A DNA stretch of 33,854 bases from an uncultured Roseibacillus sp. (GCA_937949965.1 CALFBF010000007.1:1-33854); one strand, 5' to 3'. Shown: positions 7,656-17,414, counted from the stretch's first letter. Program-made: numbers and translations. The notes: generated by a model from the letters alone, not told the origin.

Positions 7656-7672
7656 TGGCCCATCGGTTGCAT
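7656..7672 (+). promoter_or_regulatory. Sigma-54 (RpoN) promoter of the nitrate assimilation operon
   Basis: The sequence TTGGCCCATCGGTTGCAT has GG at 7657-7658 and GC at 7669-7670, separated by exactly ten bases. It keeps TGGC and TTGCA of the -24/-12 consensus. Transcription would start near 7682, about 20 bases before the permease ATG at 7701. Nitrogen-assimilation genes are classical sigma-54 targets, so motif and context agree. Confidence 0.7.
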
Positions 7673-7700
7673 CTTAGCGAGATGAACCTAGTTCCCAACG

Positions 7701-9335
7701 ATGGCCGACTCTCCAAAAGACAAACTCAAATACAGCATTCTCAAAGTCATTGATGTCAGTGGCTTCAAGGTCTTTGACCCACCAGTCAGACTCATTTTTG
7801 GAGAAGAGCCCCAGAAGCAGATTCGGGACATCGCTAAGTACATGCTCCTTCCCATTCTTTTCATTGGGGTCTGCATCCTTGCTTGGGACATCATCGGACC
7901 TAACCATAAAACAAAATCGGGCGAAGTTCCCAATCCGGCCAAAGTGCTCGTCGCTTACTCAGACGCGAGGCGCTTTGATCAACGAGAAGACGAAAAGAAT
8001 CACGCTTTCGAAGTCACCGGTAGCGAGCGTAAGTCCGAAGTCAAACGTGTTGAAAGCAAGCTCGCTCAGTTAGAAAAAGAACAGGCGAATCTCCAGAAAA
8101 AATCTTCCGAAATCGCGCAAGCAGCCCAGAAGTCTCTCGATACGCAATTAGCCCCCATTCAGGAAAAATACGCTGCCCTCAAAGCCAAGAACGAAAGTGC
8201 TGAAGAAGTCCGCGAAGCCGAGATGGAAGCATTGGCTGAAAAAATCGCGCTCAAAGAAGCACAACCAGAAAAGCTCATCGCTCTCCTCAAACAAGCAACC
8301 GTTGCAGAGGAAAAGGAAAAAGAAGCGGAGTCCATCCTCAAGGATCAGATGGACCTCATCCGCGATAATCCTCCCGAAGAAGTTAAAGAAGCTCAACTCG
8401 TCACTAACAAAGTTGCCGATGAAGTCCAGCACCACAAAAAACTCCTCGCCATTCTCACAAAAGAAAACAAGAGCGTGAAGGAGGCCAGCCTCCTCGCCAA
8501 AGCGAAAGAAGATGCCGAACAACTCGCTGCAGCCACAACAGGGAAAGAAGTGCTCAAGGAAGCCAAGTCCATTGTCAAGAACACAGAGAGAGCGGAAAGC
8601 ACTAGCGAACAAAGCTACCCTCGCACCGCGACTATCTTTTGGCAGACCAGACGCTCTCTTGCGACTGTCTTCGTCGGGTTCATCATCGCGGCGGGAGTCG
8701 CTATTCCACTCGGCATCATGTGTGGTCTGAACCGTATTTTCATGGCTTGCATGACGCCCCTCATCTCTATCTTTCGTCCGGTATCTCCTGTGGTTTGGTT
8801 ACTCATTTTTCAAATCATCGTAGGAGCCTTCTTCCTCCCCGATCCAGCCAGCCATCCCTTGTTCGTCTTTATGAACGATAGCTTGAATCCCTTCTCCTCC
8901 TTACAGACCAACCCCGCGATGATCTTCTCCGCCTGCACGGTAGCGATGTGTGCTCTCTGGCCCGCCTTGGTGAACACTGCGCTCGGTGTCTCCGCCATTG
9001 ATAAAGATCACCTCAATGTTGCAAAGGTCCTCAAACTCGGTTTCTGGTCTCGTCTTTTCAAAATCGTCATCCCTTCCTCTCTTCCTCTTGTCTTTGCCGG
9101 ACTTCGCATTTCATTGGGAGTGGGTTGGATGGTTCTTATTGCGGCAGAGGCCCTCTCATCCTCAGACGGACTCGGAAAGTTTGTCTGGGATGAATACCAG
9201 AATGGCTCCTCCCAGTCCTTCGCCAACATCATCCTCGCTTGTTTCGTAGTCGGCATCATCGGCTTCTTCCTCGACCGTCTGATGATCATCCTCCAGCGCT
9301 TGGTCTCCTTCGACGACGGTTCTGCTACTGCTTAA
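7701..9335 (+). CDS. nrtB: Nitrate-type ABC transporter permease with large coiled-coil insertion
   Basis: The 544-residue protein is a NitT/TauT-family permease. One TM segment (about 46-63) is followed by VPNPAKVLVAYSDAR (76-90), as in NrtB. The main membrane domain (312-535) contains the EAA-type loop VAKVLKLGFWSRLFKIVIPSSLP, and SPVVWLLIF and GLGKFVWDEYQ agree with the family. Between them, residues about 108-300 form a Glu/Lys/Ala-rich heptad-like coiled coil that ordinary NrtB proteins (about 270-300 residues) lack. By topology it should lie on the periplasmic side. A second small insertion is near 380-405. The ATG at 7701 has no Shine-Dalgarno sequence. It is the first gene of a seven-gene operon, 23 bases before the first ATPase gene. 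Nitrate as substrate is inferred from the nitrite and nitrate reductase genes that follow. Confidence 0.85.
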   Translation: MADSPKDKLKYSILKVIDVSGFKVFDPPVRLIFGEEPQKQIRDIAKYMLLPILFIGVCILAWDIIGPNHKTKSGEVPNPAKVLVAYSDARRFDQREDEKNHAFEVTGSERKSEVKRVESKLAQLEKEQANLQKKSSEIAQAAQKSLDTQLAPIQEKYAALKAKNESAEEVREAEMEALAEKIALKEAQPEKLIALLKQATVAEEKEKEAESILKDQMDLIRDNPPEEVKEAQLVTNKVADEVQHHKKLLAILTKENKSVKEASLLAKAKEDAEQLAAATTGKEVLKEAKSIVKNTERAESTSEQSYPRTATIFWQTRRSLATVFVGFIIAAGVAIPLGIMCGLNRIFMACMTPLISIFRPVSPVVWLLIFQIIVGAFFLPDPASHPLFVFMNDSLNPFSSLQTNPAMIFSACTVAMCALWPALVNTALGVSAIDKDHLNVAKVLKLGFWSRLFKIVIPSSLPLVFAGLRISLGVGWMVLIAAEALSSSDGLGKFVWDEYQNGSSQSFANIILACFVVGIIGFFLDRLMIILQRLVSFDDGSATA

Positions 9336-9358
9336 AGGACTCCTAACAAACTACTAAC

Positions 9359-10264
9359 ATGGCATTCTTAGAACTCGATAACGTCACCGTCGCCTTTGGT
9401 CCTGCTACGAATCAAACCGTAGTATTAAAGGACATCAGTCTCGAGGTGGAAGAGAACGAATTCGTCGCTATCATCGGTTTTTCCGGAGCAGGCAAATCGA
9501 CCCTCATTTCTCTCCTCGCAGGCTTGCAGCAGCCAACCTTGGGAGAAGTTCGCAAGAACGGGCAACTCGTCACCGAACCAGGGCCCGATTTGGGCCTCAT
9601 GTTTCAGAACTACTCCCTTCTTCCTTGGCTCTCAGTGAACGACAACATCAAGCTAGCGGTAAAAACCGCTTTTCCCAAACTTTCCAAGACCGAGCTTGCC
9701 AAGAAAATTGAGCACTATGTCAAAATGGTAAAGCTCGGCCATGCTGGCGACCGCAAGCCGCACGAACTCTCTGGCGGCATGAGACAACGGGCCTCCCTTG
9801 CTCGCACACTCTCACTCGACCCCGAAGTTCTCTTACTAGACGAGCCACTATCAGCTCTCGATGCATTAACTCGTTCCGAACTCCAAGATCAGATTCTCAA
9901 CATCTGGGAAACAGATAAGCGGACCGTAGTCATGATCACAAACGACGTTGATGAAGCGGTGCTCATGGCCGATCGCATCATTCCCCTCACCATGGGCCCG
10001 GAAGCCACACTCGCGCAGGAGTTCGTCGTCAATATGGAACGTCCCCGTGATCGACAAACTCTCAACGACCACCCCGAATTCATGCGCCTGAAGTCGGAAA
10101 TCACTTCCTTCATGATGCAAATCAATAAGGAGTCCAAGGCGTTTTCCTCCAATCAAGTGGTCCCCATGCCACAGATTCGCCCCAAAGACTTCACCCCTAT
10201 CTCAGGCACTCCTCGTCTCAAAACACGTCCCACTCAACCCGGAAAACCAAAATCAGCGGCATGA
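9359..10264 (+). CDS. ABC transporter ATPase, nitrate type, with altered H-loop
   Basis: The 301-residue ATPase energises the nitrate permease. It has Walker [10 protein letters not shown] (40-48), Q-loop Gln83 in [11 protein letters not shown], signature LSGGMRQR (137-144), Walker B LLLDEP (158-163) and D-loop SALD. The switch position reads MITNDVDEA, so the conserved His is Asn195. The second ATPase of the operon keeps His there. The pair may therefore form an asymmetric heterodimer with one weakened hydrolysis site. A C-terminal extension of about 70 residues (Pro-rich, basic, ending KPKSAA) follows the ATPase core. Its stop overlaps the next start by ATGA (10261-10264). TauB/SsuB/NrtD-type is the family; substrate by context. 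Confidence 0.9.
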   Translation: MAFLELDNVTVAFGPATNQTVVLKDISLEVEENEFVAIIGFSGAGKSTLISLLAGLQQPTLGEVRKNGQLVTEPGPDLGLMFQNYSLLPWLSVNDNIKLAVKTAFPKLSKTELAKKIEHYVKMVKLGHAGDRKPHELSGGMRQRASLARTLSLDPEVLLLDEPLSALDALTRSELQDQILNIWETDKRTVVMITNDVDEAVLMADRIIPLTMGPEATLAQEFVVNMERPRDRQTLNDHPEFMRLKSEITSFMMQINKESKAFSSNQVVPMPQIRPKDFTPISGTPRLKTRPTQPGKPKSAA

Positions 10265-11175
10265 GCATTGAACTTTACGAACCAGCGCCTGAGCGACTGA
10301 ATCCTAAATTCGTCGAAATCTCAAATTTGGTTAAATCCTATCCAAATCCTTATGGAGAAGACTTTCGAGTCGTGGAAGACTTTAACTTAAACATCCGGCA
10401 AGGAGAGTTCATCTCCCTCATCGGTCACTCCGGCTGTGGAAAATCCACCGTGCTAACCATGTTAGCGGGTCTCAACGAAATCTCCGAAGGAGGGATCATC
10501 GTAGGAGATCGCGAGATTGACGGACCAGGCCCGGATCGCGCCGTCGTCTTCCAAGCACCCTGCCTGATGCCTTGGCTCTCTGCCTATGGCAACGTCATGC
10601 TGGGAGTAAAATCAGTTTACCCCCATGCAAGCAAAGCGGAGCAAAAGCAGATCGTGGAGCACTCGCTCTCTGTGGTGGGACTGGCTGATGCGATGAAAAA
10701 ACTCCCCAAAGAACTCTCTGGCGGCATGCAGCAGCGGGTCGGAATCGCACGCGCTATTGCGCTACAGCCAAAAGTTTTACTACTAGACGAACCCTTCGGT
10801 CGTTTAGACTCCCTCACCCGAATGGAACTACAAGATGTCATCATCGACATTCTTGCCCGTGAAAACCTCACTGCCATGATCGTGACACACGACGTCGACG
10901 AGGCGGTCTTCATGGCTGATCGTTGCGTGATGATGTCTAACGGACCCAAAGCCGGAGTGGGTGAAATTATGGAAATCGACTTCGCTCGCCCTCGCAACCG
11001 CGAGGTCGTCTTCAACGACCCCAAGTTTTTCGAATACCGCGAACACCTCCTTGCCTTCCTTGAACAACGTTCTCACATCAAAGGAGATACCAGAACTCAC
11101 AACCGTGAAAACCTCATCGGTTACATGAACAAAGCAGAGCTCATCGACTTAGAACAAAAACTCTCGGTGGCCTAA
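10261..11175 (+). CDS. nrtD: ABC transporter ATPase, nitrate type (NrtD-like)
   Basis: The 304-residue protein has a full set of ABC motifs: Walker A GHSGCGKS (55-62), Q-loop Gln98 in [12 protein letters not shown], signature LSGGMQQR (152-159), Walker [12 protein letters not shown] (173-183) and switch His210 in [15 protein letters not shown]. This pattern is that of nitrate/sulfonate/taurine importers. It is the catalytically complete partner of the preceding ATPase, with which it shares a four-base overlap. The C-terminal tail (about 255-304, basic and polar) is somewhat longer than in TauB. No substrate-binding domain is fused to it, unlike cyanobacterial NrtC. The nitrite reductase gene follows after 42 bases. 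Confidence 0.9.
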   Translation: MSIELYEPAPERLNPKFVEISNLVKSYPNPYGEDFRVVEDFNLNIRQGEFISLIGHSGCGKSTVLTMLAGLNEISEGGIIVGDREIDGPGPDRAVVFQAPCLMPWLSAYGNVMLGVKSVYPHASKAEQKQIVEHSLSVVGLADAMKKLPKELSGGMQQRVGIARAIALQPKVLLLDEPFGRLDSLTRMELQDVIIDILARENLTAMIVTHDVDEAVFMADRCVMMSNGPKAGVGEIMEIDFARPRNREVVFNDPKFFEYREHLLAFLEQRSHIKGDTRTHNRENLIGYMNKAELIDLEQKLSVA

Positions 11176-11217
11176 CATCTCAGGATCGTCATTTCTATCA
11201 ACTCGAATCCCCACTCT

Positions 11218-12987
11218 ATGCAACCCTTCACTGCCGAACAAACCGGATACCTCTCAGGCTTCATGGAAGGCCTGAAGCAAATCCAAGCGGAAGGTCTCCC
11301 CTTCTTGGGTCAAAATGCGAATGGTCAGTTCACTCATGATCCAACCCTCGCAGTAGCACCGGAAGAGGAAGCTATCTACGGATGTGCTATTGACGATCTT
11401 TGTAAAGAGGAACGCATTAAGTATGAGAAAAACGGCTTAGATTGTTACGATGAAATTGCAAAATGCGCGGCCGAGAATAAATTTGTCGAAGGCGGGGATC
11501 TTTTTCGCTTCAAATTCCACGGCCTTTTCTACGTCACGCCCGCTCAGGAGTCTTATATGCTCCGTTGCCGGATTCCCGGCTGTATTCTAACCAGCGCTCA
11601 ACTCCGTGGACTAGCTGAACTTTCTCGGGACTGGGGTTGTGGCAATTGCGATGTCACCACCCGAGGAAACATTCAAGTTCGTCAACTAATGCCTGAGAAC
11701 CTGCCTAACGTCCTCACAAAACTCTACGATCTCGGGCTCACCTCACGCGGCTCCGGGGCAGATAACGTTCGCAATGTGACCGCCACACCAACTACCGGTT
11801 TCGACAAAGACGAACTTCTCGATGTTATGCCCCTCGCCAAGGGGATGCATCACTACATCATGAACAATCGAGACCTCTACGGTCTTCCTCGTAAGTTCAA
11901 TATCTCCTTTGATTCCGGCGGAGCCATCTCGGTTTGCGCTGACACCAATGACATCGCCTTCTATGCGGTGCGTCTCACCGAAGAAGTGGATGGAATGGTT
12001 CCTGGGGTTTACTTCCGCATGCAATTGTGCGGTATCACCGGTCACAAGCAGTTTGCTACCGATTCTGGGGTCCTCCTTACTCCCGAGGAAACGATCCCAG
12101 TAGCCGCTGCTATCCTACGGGTTTTCATCGAGAACGGAGACCGCACCAATCGTAAAAAAGCACGTCTCAAATACGTCGTTGATAAGTGGGGTATTCCCAA
12201 GCTGTTAGAAGAGGCTGAAAAGAAACTCACCTTCCCCTTCCGTCATATTCCCCTCGAATCGTGCGAAGTCCCTCAACCCAAGGTCAAGCACGGTCACTAT
12301 GGGACTCACAAGCAGTCTAACGGAGAAAATTACCTCGGAGTGGTTACTCCCGTAGGCCGTATTCCTGTCGATCAAGTCGATCAACTTTGCGACATTGCGG
12401 ATGAATTCGGCAGCGGCGAAATCCGCCTCACAGTTTGGCAAAATGTCATCATTCCCAACATCCCTGACGACAAACTCATTGCGGCACAAGCAGCGATCCG
12501 CGCGACGGGATTAGACTACGAATCGAGCAATATCTCGGGTGGTCTCATTGCCTGCACTGGCAACCTCGGCTGTAAATTCGCAGCAGCTAACACCAAAGGC
12601 CACGCCATTGAACTCGCTGCTTACCTCGAACCGAAACTCTCTCTCGATCAACCGGTGAATATCCACCTCACCGGATGTAATCACTCCTGTGCACAGCATT
12701 ATATCGGCGACATCGGGATGATGGGGGTAACAGTTAAACTCCCATCAGGTGAGAAGGTAGAGGGCTATAACATCGTCCTCGGTGGTGGATGCGACGACGA
12801 TCAATACGTCGCTAAAGAAGTCTTCAAAGCGATTCCATTCTCTGAAATCCCTCCCCTCATCGAGGAACTGCTCAACACCTATCTTTCGCACCGCAAAGGA
12901 ACTGAAAGCTTTGCGCACTTCACTCGTCGGCTTGAAATCGAGGAACTCAAGTCCCTCCTCGAAACCTCCACAAGTAAAGCGGCTTAA
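11218..12987 (+). CDS. nirA: Siroheme-containing nitrite reductase (ferredoxin/flavodoxin type)
   Basis: The 589-residue protein belongs to the nitrite/sulfite reductase family and should reduce nitrite to ammonium with six electrons in the cytoplasm. The [4Fe-4S]/siroheme ligands are clear: ACTGNLGC with Cys446 and Cys452, and [11 protein letters not shown] with Cys487 and Cys491. The two ferredoxin-like/siroheme half repeats show [12 protein letters not shown] and [15 protein letters not shown]. Context (nitrate transporter, nitrate reductase) favours nitrite over sulfite. The N-terminus [17 protein letters not shown] resembles the N-terminus of the flavodoxin encoded downstream. There is no NADH-binding domain as in NirB, so electrons must come from a separate carrier. 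It lies 45 bases before the flavodoxin gene. Confidence 0.92.
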   Translation: MQPFTAEQTGYLSGFMEGLKQIQAEGLPFLGQNANGQFTHDPTLAVAPEEEAIYGCAIDDLCKEERIKYEKNGLDCYDEIAKCAAENKFVEGGDLFRFKFHGLFYVTPAQESYMLRCRIPGCILTSAQLRGLAELSRDWGCGNCDVTTRGNIQVRQLMPENLPNVLTKLYDLGLTSRGSGADNVRNVTATPTTGFDKDELLDVMPLAKGMHHYIMNNRDLYGLPRKFNISFDSGGAISVCADTNDIAFYAVRLTEEVDGMVPGVYFRMQLCGITGHKQFATDSGVLLTPEETIPVAAAILRVFIENGDRTNRKKARLKYVVDKWGIPKLLEEAEKKLTFPFRHIPLESCEVPQPKVKHGHYGTHKQSNGENYLGVVTPVGRIPVDQVDQLCDIADEFGSGEIRLTVWQNVIIPNIPDDKLIAAQAAIRATGLDYESSNISGGLIACTGNLGCKFAAANTKGHAIELAAYLEPKLSLDQPVNIHLTGCNHSCAQHYIGDIGMMGVTVKLPSGEKVEGYNIVLGGGCDDDQYVAKEVFKAIPFSEIPPLIEELLNTYLSHRKGTESFAHFTRRLEIEELKSLLETSTSKAA

Positions 12988-13032
12988 TTTTCCTACGAGT
13001 AATCCCCTAATTCTTTTTCTTCATACACTCCC

Positions 13033-13617
13033 ATGCTTTCCATCCCACCAAACGCACCCTTCACACCCGAACAGGTTGGCTGGCTCAATGGCTATCTTGC
13101 GGCGAGAATACAGGTCCAAAGCGGCGGCCCCTCAACGGCACCAACTGCCTCCGAAGCATCCACTACCGGTCTCCCGATCACCATTCTCTGGGGCTCACAA
13201 ACAGGGAACTCCGAGTCGTTAGCAAAAAGAGCGGCCAAATCACTCGGAAGTAAAGGCCATCAAGTCACCGTCACTGACATGGCTCAAGTCGAGCCTCAAT
13301 CACTTCCGCAAATCGAGAACCTCTTCATCATCACCTCCACTTATGGTGACGGTGAACCACCAGACAATGCCGCAGAACTTCATGAGTATCTGCAATCAGA
13401 CAAAGCGGCTTCATTCGAGAATACCAACTACACCGTGCTCGGGCTCGGTGATTCGGAGTACCCAGACTTTAACCAATGTGCGAAGGATTTTGACACTGCC
13501 TTAGAAAAACGAGGTGCCAAACGCATCACTCCTCTCATCGAGAGCGACGTTGACTACGATGAGCCCTTTGACCAATGGCTCGCAGATATCACAGAGAGCC
13601 TCAGTGCTCTGGCCTAG
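13033..13617 (+). CDS. Free-standing CysJ-type FMN (flavodoxin) domain protein
   Basis: The 194-residue protein carries an FMN-binding domain of the CysJ/cytochrome P450 reductase type: phosphate loop GSQTGNSE (54-61), TSTYGDGEPPDNA (101-113) and LGLGDSEYPDFNQ (136-148). CysJ-like proteins normally continue with FAD- and NADPH-binding domains; here the protein stops after the FMN domain. The N-terminal PFTPEQVGWLNGYLAARI (9-26) precedes a short Ser/Thr/Ala linker. Its place between nitrite reductase and the nitrate reductase subunits suggests that it carries electrons to one of them (inference). No transmembrane segment is seen. The gap to the next gene is 18 bases. Confidence 0.88.
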   Translation: MLSIPPNAPFTPEQVGWLNGYLAARIQVQSGGPSTAPTASEASTTGLPITILWGSQTGNSESLAKRAAKSLGSKGHQVTVTDMAQVEPQSLPQIENLFIITSTYGDGEPPDNAAELHEYLQSDKAASFENTNYTVLGLGDSEYPDFNQCAKDFDTALEKRGAKRITPLIESDVDYDEPFDQWLADITESLSALA

Positions 13618-13635
13618 AATTATTCTAACAAGAAA

Positions 13636-15156
13636 ATGTCTGCGGCAGCTCCAGAGCGAACCTTGATCGACGAGTTACTCGCCGATCAAAAGACGCTCTC
13701 TACTCCGGTAGCAGACTTTTCCGAACAACACGATCGGGAGCCCGACCTTGCGGGGCATTATCGCAATCTCATCCCTCTCAGCAAACCGGGACCTGGCGAG
13801 CAATACGCCTTTGAGGTTGCCCTCGATAAGTGCACCTCATGTAAAGCCTGTGTGGCAGCTTGCCATAGCCAAAACGGACTGGATGAGGACGAATCTTGGC
13901 GCGACGTCGGCTTACTGTTAGGAGGCGAAGATGAGCCTAGCTGGCAGCAAACCATCACGACTGCTTGTCATCACTGCGCCGACCCGGAATGCCTCAACGG
14001 GTGCCCGGTCAAAGCATACGAAAAATCAGAAGAGAATGGTATCGTGCGTCACCTCGACGACCAATGCATCGGGTGCTCCTACTGTATTTTCAAATGCCCT
14101 TTCGACGTTCCCAAGTATTCCAAGAAACGAGGTATCGTCCGCAAATGTGACATGTGTCACGATCGTTTGGCAGAAGGAGAAGCCCCCGCTTGTGTGCAGG
14201 CTTGTCCCACCGAGGCCATCAAGATCGTGACAGTGAATGTGGTGGAGAAGTCCAAGCTCGGCAAACGCGACCTCGGCTGGCTCAACGGCGCTCCTCCAGC
14301 CCACATTACCCAACCGACCACTCGCTACACCGGGCGCGAAGTCCCAATCACCGCACAGGCTGCCGATTATCAAAACCTCAGACCTGAACACGCTCACGCG
14401 CCACTGGTTATTATGCTCGTGCTCACCCAGGTTGCAGTCGGTTTGTTCCTTGGCTCCCTACGCAGCGGACTCCCCCCTCTGGGACTCACGCTCTTGACCT
14501 TGGGCTTGTTCACCATCGGGCTCGTCTCCGCGACTCTTCATCTCGGACAACCTTTAAAAGCTTGGCGCTTTTTCTTAGGACTCCGCACCTCTTGGCTCTC
14601 ACGTGAGCTGCTCGCCTTTACGATCCTGGGTGGATTCCTAACAGTTCCTCTTATCCATCATCTCCCTTTTATCCCTTCCTCGCAGCTCGCACCACTTGTC
14701 AATTTTCTCAGCGGAAAACTCTTTGCCAGCTTTTCTGCTCTCATCGCTCTCTGCGCGATTTTTACAAGTGTCAAAATTTACGAGACCACCCATCGTCAAC
14801 TCTGGAAAGCGGCCATTACCTTTCCTCGTTTCTTTGGCACTACTGCTATAAGCACTCTTCTGATCCTTTCACTATTTGACCCTGTCTGGACTCCCTTTTT
14901 TACCCTCGGTATTCTTATCAAACTAGGACTCGATTTCCTGCAACTTCAAGGTGAAAAGCTGAAACGCGAGCGAATCCTCATCACACAAATACTTCTCCCC
15001 ATCTCTCTCATCCGTCTCGTCAGCGCTCTACTCGCAATAGGTGTCGTCTTTCTGCACCCCTGGGTAGCCTTTCCTTTTTTCCTAATCTCCGAGTTCGCGG
15101 AACGCACCCTCTACTTCAAGGCTGTGCGCCCTCTCAAGATGCCCAGCTTTCTCTAA
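13636..15156 (+). CDS. DmsB-DmsC fusion: four-cluster iron-sulfur subunit with membrane anchor
   Basis: The 506-residue protein joins two subunits that are usually separate. Residues 55-200 form a DmsB-like electron-transfer domain with sixteen cysteines in four groups: Cys66/69/72/76, Cys111/114/119/123, Cys144/147/150/154 and Cys171/174/186/190. Residues 255-500 are a DmsC-like membrane part with about eight hydrophobic segments; SATLHLGQPLKAWRFFLGLRTSWLSRE is the familiar DmsC region. The protein would oxidise a membrane quinol and pass electrons to the following NasA. Neither this protein nor NasA has a twin-arginine signal, so the iron-sulfur part is expected on the cytoplasmic side. It lies 21 bases before nasA. 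Family identity is clear; the electron path is inferred. Confidence 0.9.
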   Translation: MSAAAPERTLIDELLADQKTLSTPVADFSEQHDREPDLAGHYRNLIPLSKPGPGEQYAFEVALDKCTSCKACVAACHSQNGLDEDESWRDVGLLLGGEDEPSWQQTITTACHHCADPECLNGCPVKAYEKSEENGIVRHLDDQCIGCSYCIFKCPFDVPKYSKKRGIVRKCDMCHDRLAEGEAPACVQACPTEAIKIVTVNVVEKSKLGKRDLGWLNGAPPAHITQPTTRYTGREVPITAQAADYQNLRPEHAHAPLVIMLVLTQVAVGLFLGSLRSGLPPLGLTLLTLGLFTIGLVSATLHLGQPLKAWRFFLGLRTSWLSRELLAFTILGGFLTVPLIHHLPFIPSSQLAPLVNFLSGKLFASFSALIALCAIFTSVKIYETTHRQLWKAAITFPRFFGTTAISTLLILSLFDPVWTPFFTLGILIKLGLDFLQLQGEKLKRERILITQILLPISLIRLVSALLAIGVVFLHPWVAFPFFLISEFAERTLYFKAVRPLKMPSFL

Positions 15157-15177
15157 CAGAGAATATCTTCTCCACTC

Positions 15178-17397
15178 ATGACCCTTCCTATCCCATCCGA
15201 GAAACTCGCTCAAACGCTCAAAGAGCAAGCCACTCTCCACGCTCGGCAAGGCACTTTTACCAGTGAGCTGCTTCGCAATCCGGGTAAGTTTGGTCTAGGA
15301 CAAGTTCCTGTCGCACTCAAACCCGACGCTACTACGACCTCAGTTTGTGGATATTGCTCTACTGGATGCCGACTCAAAATTCACCTCAAGGATCGAGAGG
15401 CAATAAATCTAACACCTAGCGTAGACTACCCGGTCAACCTCGGAATGGCTTGTCCCAAGGGTTGGGAAGCACTTGCGGTGTTAGACTCGGATGAACGAGG
15501 AACAACACCGCTTCTCAATGGCAAAACCACCGATTGGAACTCCGCTCTCGATAGCTTTTGCGAGAACTTTAAAGGTATTCAGGACAAACACGGAAAGGAC
15601 TCGGTCGCATTTATCTCGACCGGACAAATCACCGTTGAAGATTTTTTCTTACTTGGGTCATTTGCAAAATTCGGGATGGGGATTCGTCACGGAGATGGCA
15701 ACACCCGCCAATGTATGGCCACCTCCGTCGTGGCCTATAAACAGTCCTTCGGTTTTGATGCTCCACCCTACACCTACGCCGATTTCGAAGAATCTGACAC
15801 CCTTGTTTTCATTGGTGCCAATCCCGCCATTGCTCACCCAATCATGTGGCAACGGGTGATGCGAAATCGCCGTGATCCTCATATCGTGGTCATCGATCCA
15901 CGCTGCACCGAAACTGCGCAAGTAGCCACCCAACATGTCCCGCTAACACCCAAATCAGACCTCGCACTGCTCTACGGACTGGCACACATCATTGTCCGAG
16001 ATGGACGAGTCAATGAAGATTACCTCGACAAAACGGAAGGATTCGAAGACTTCGCTCGTTTCCTCGACGACTATCCACCAGAAAAGGTGGCTCCTATCTG
16101 CGGTCAAAGTATCGCCGAGCTCGAAGCACTCGCTCATCGGGTCTCTGAACCTGGCAAACGAGTCTCTTGGTGGTGGACGATGGGAGTGAATCAGAGCTAC
16201 GAAGGAGTGCGCACCGCGCAAGCAATCATCAACCTCTGTCTCATGACGGGTAACATCGGGAAACCAGGCACCGGAGCGAACTCGATTACCGGACAATGCA
16301 ATGCGATGGGATCACGGCTCTTCTCCAATACCACGAACCTGTTAGGAGGGCACGACTTCGGGAATCCCGATCACCGAGCTAAAGTAGCGGGACTGTTAGG
16401 CATTCGAGAGGATCGTATTCAAGAAGCTCCCGGCTACGCCTACGACCAGATCATTGAAGCGATTGATAAGGGCGAGATCAAAGGACTCTGGATCATTGCC
16501 ACCAACCCGAACCACTCTTGGATCGACCAAAAAAACTTTGCTCGCATCCGCGAGAAACTCGATTTTCTAGTGGTGCAGGACATCTATGTCACCACCGAGA
16601 CCAGTCAAATGGCAGACCTCTATCTCCCTGCCGCGGGCTGGGGAGAGAAAGACGGTATTCTCATCAACTCGGAGCGACGGCTCGGCATCATTCGACAAGT
16701 CAAGAAGGCACCTGGGCAAGCCCTCACCGACTATCGTATCATCCAGGCCCTTGCTGATCGCTGGGGTGGATGTGAGTTCATCAAAAAGTGGCCCACCCCT
16801 GCGGAAGCGCTCACCACTATAAAAGCACTGAGCAAAGGACAGCCCTGCGATATTTCCGGTATCAGAGATCATAACCATCTCGAACAAGTGGGAGGAATTC
16901 AATGGCCAGCACCAGAAACAGAAAGCCCTAGTCTGTTAGAACACCCCACTGAGCGTCGCCTCTTTGAAGACGGTAAGTTCTACACCGCCAACCAAAAGGC
17001 AAAATTCGTCTTCGATCATCCCTCCCCCTTGGCAGAACCCACCTGCGAAGACTATCCCCTAATCCTACTAACAGGTCGCGGCACAAGCAGCCAATGGCAT
17101 ACCCAGACTCGGACCGGAAAGTCTAAAATCCTCCGCAAACTCTACCCCCAAGAGTGTTATCTAGAAATTAATCCCGAAGATGCCGCACAACTTAAAATCG
17201 AAGATAGACAGCAAGTGACGATCAGTAGTCGGCGCGGTGAAATCAAAGCACAAGCCTATTACGCGCCCACAGTGCAAAAGGGGCAGGTCTTTCTCCCCAT
17301 GCACTACAAGGAGATTAATCGCCTGACTCATGCCAGCTTCGATCCTCACTCGCGCCAACCCAACTACAAGTATTGCGCAGTGAATGTTGCAAAGTAA
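15178..17397 (+). CDS. nasA: Assimilatory nitrate reductase, molybdopterin catalytic subunit
   Basis: The 739-residue protein is a molybdopterin oxidoreductase of the NasA/NarB type, reducing nitrate to nitrite. The N-terminal [4Fe-4S] cluster is bound by Cys57, Cys60, Cys64 and Cys92 (VCGYCSTGC and MACPKG). Cys179 in [12 protein letters not shown] is the expected molybdenum ligand. [30 protein letters not shown] and [12 protein letters not shown] are family hallmarks, as is the C-terminal [12 protein letters not shown]. There is no Tat signal, so it is cytoplasmic. There is no C-terminal [2Fe-2S] domain. It is the last gene of the operon and runs convergently towards murC-murB with 17 bases between stops and no evident terminator. 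Confidence 0.93.
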   Translation: MTLPIPSEKLAQTLKEQATLHARQGTFTSELLRNPGKFGLGQVPVALKPDATTTSVCGYCSTGCRLKIHLKDREAINLTPSVDYPVNLGMACPKGWEALAVLDSDERGTTPLLNGKTTDWNSALDSFCENFKGIQDKHGKDSVAFISTGQITVEDFFLLGSFAKFGMGIRHGDGNTRQCMATSVVAYKQSFGFDAPPYTYADFEESDTLVFIGANPAIAHPIMWQRVMRNRRDPHIVVIDPRCTETAQVATQHVPLTPKSDLALLYGLAHIIVRDGRVNEDYLDKTEGFEDFARFLDDYPPEKVAPICGQSIAELEALAHRVSEPGKRVSWWWTMGVNQSYEGVRTAQAIINLCLMTGNIGKPGTGANSITGQCNAMGSRLFSNTTNLLGGHDFGNPDHRAKVAGLLGIREDRIQEAPGYAYDQIIEAIDKGEIKGLWIIATNPNHSWIDQKNFARIREKLDFLVVQDIYVTTETSQMADLYLPAAGWGEKDGILINSERRLGIIRQVKKAPGQALTDYRIIQALADRWGGCEFIKKWPTPAEALTTIKALSKGQPCDISGIRDHNHLEQVGGIQWPAPETESPSLLEHPTERRLFEDGKFYTANQKAKFVFDHPSPLAEPTCEDYPLILLTGRGTSSQWHTQTRTGKSKILRKLYPQECYLEINPEDAAQLKIEDRQQVTISSRRGEIKAQAYYAPTVQKGQVFLPMHYKEINRLTHASFDPHSRQPNYKYCAVNVAK

Positions 17398-17414
17398 CGC
17401 ACAAACCAAAGCAC

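Noticed and set aside
8148-8612. Minus-strand open frame rich in Phe and Leu opposite the permease insertion
   Set aside because: It is the mirror image of a Glu/Lys/Ala-rich coiled-coil coding sequence and has no start signal or homology.
9336-15177. Recurring CTAACA words in the gaps between nitrate operon genes
   Set aside because: They occur at several junctions, but two overlap a TAA stop codon and the word is common in the window; I could not show excess over chance.
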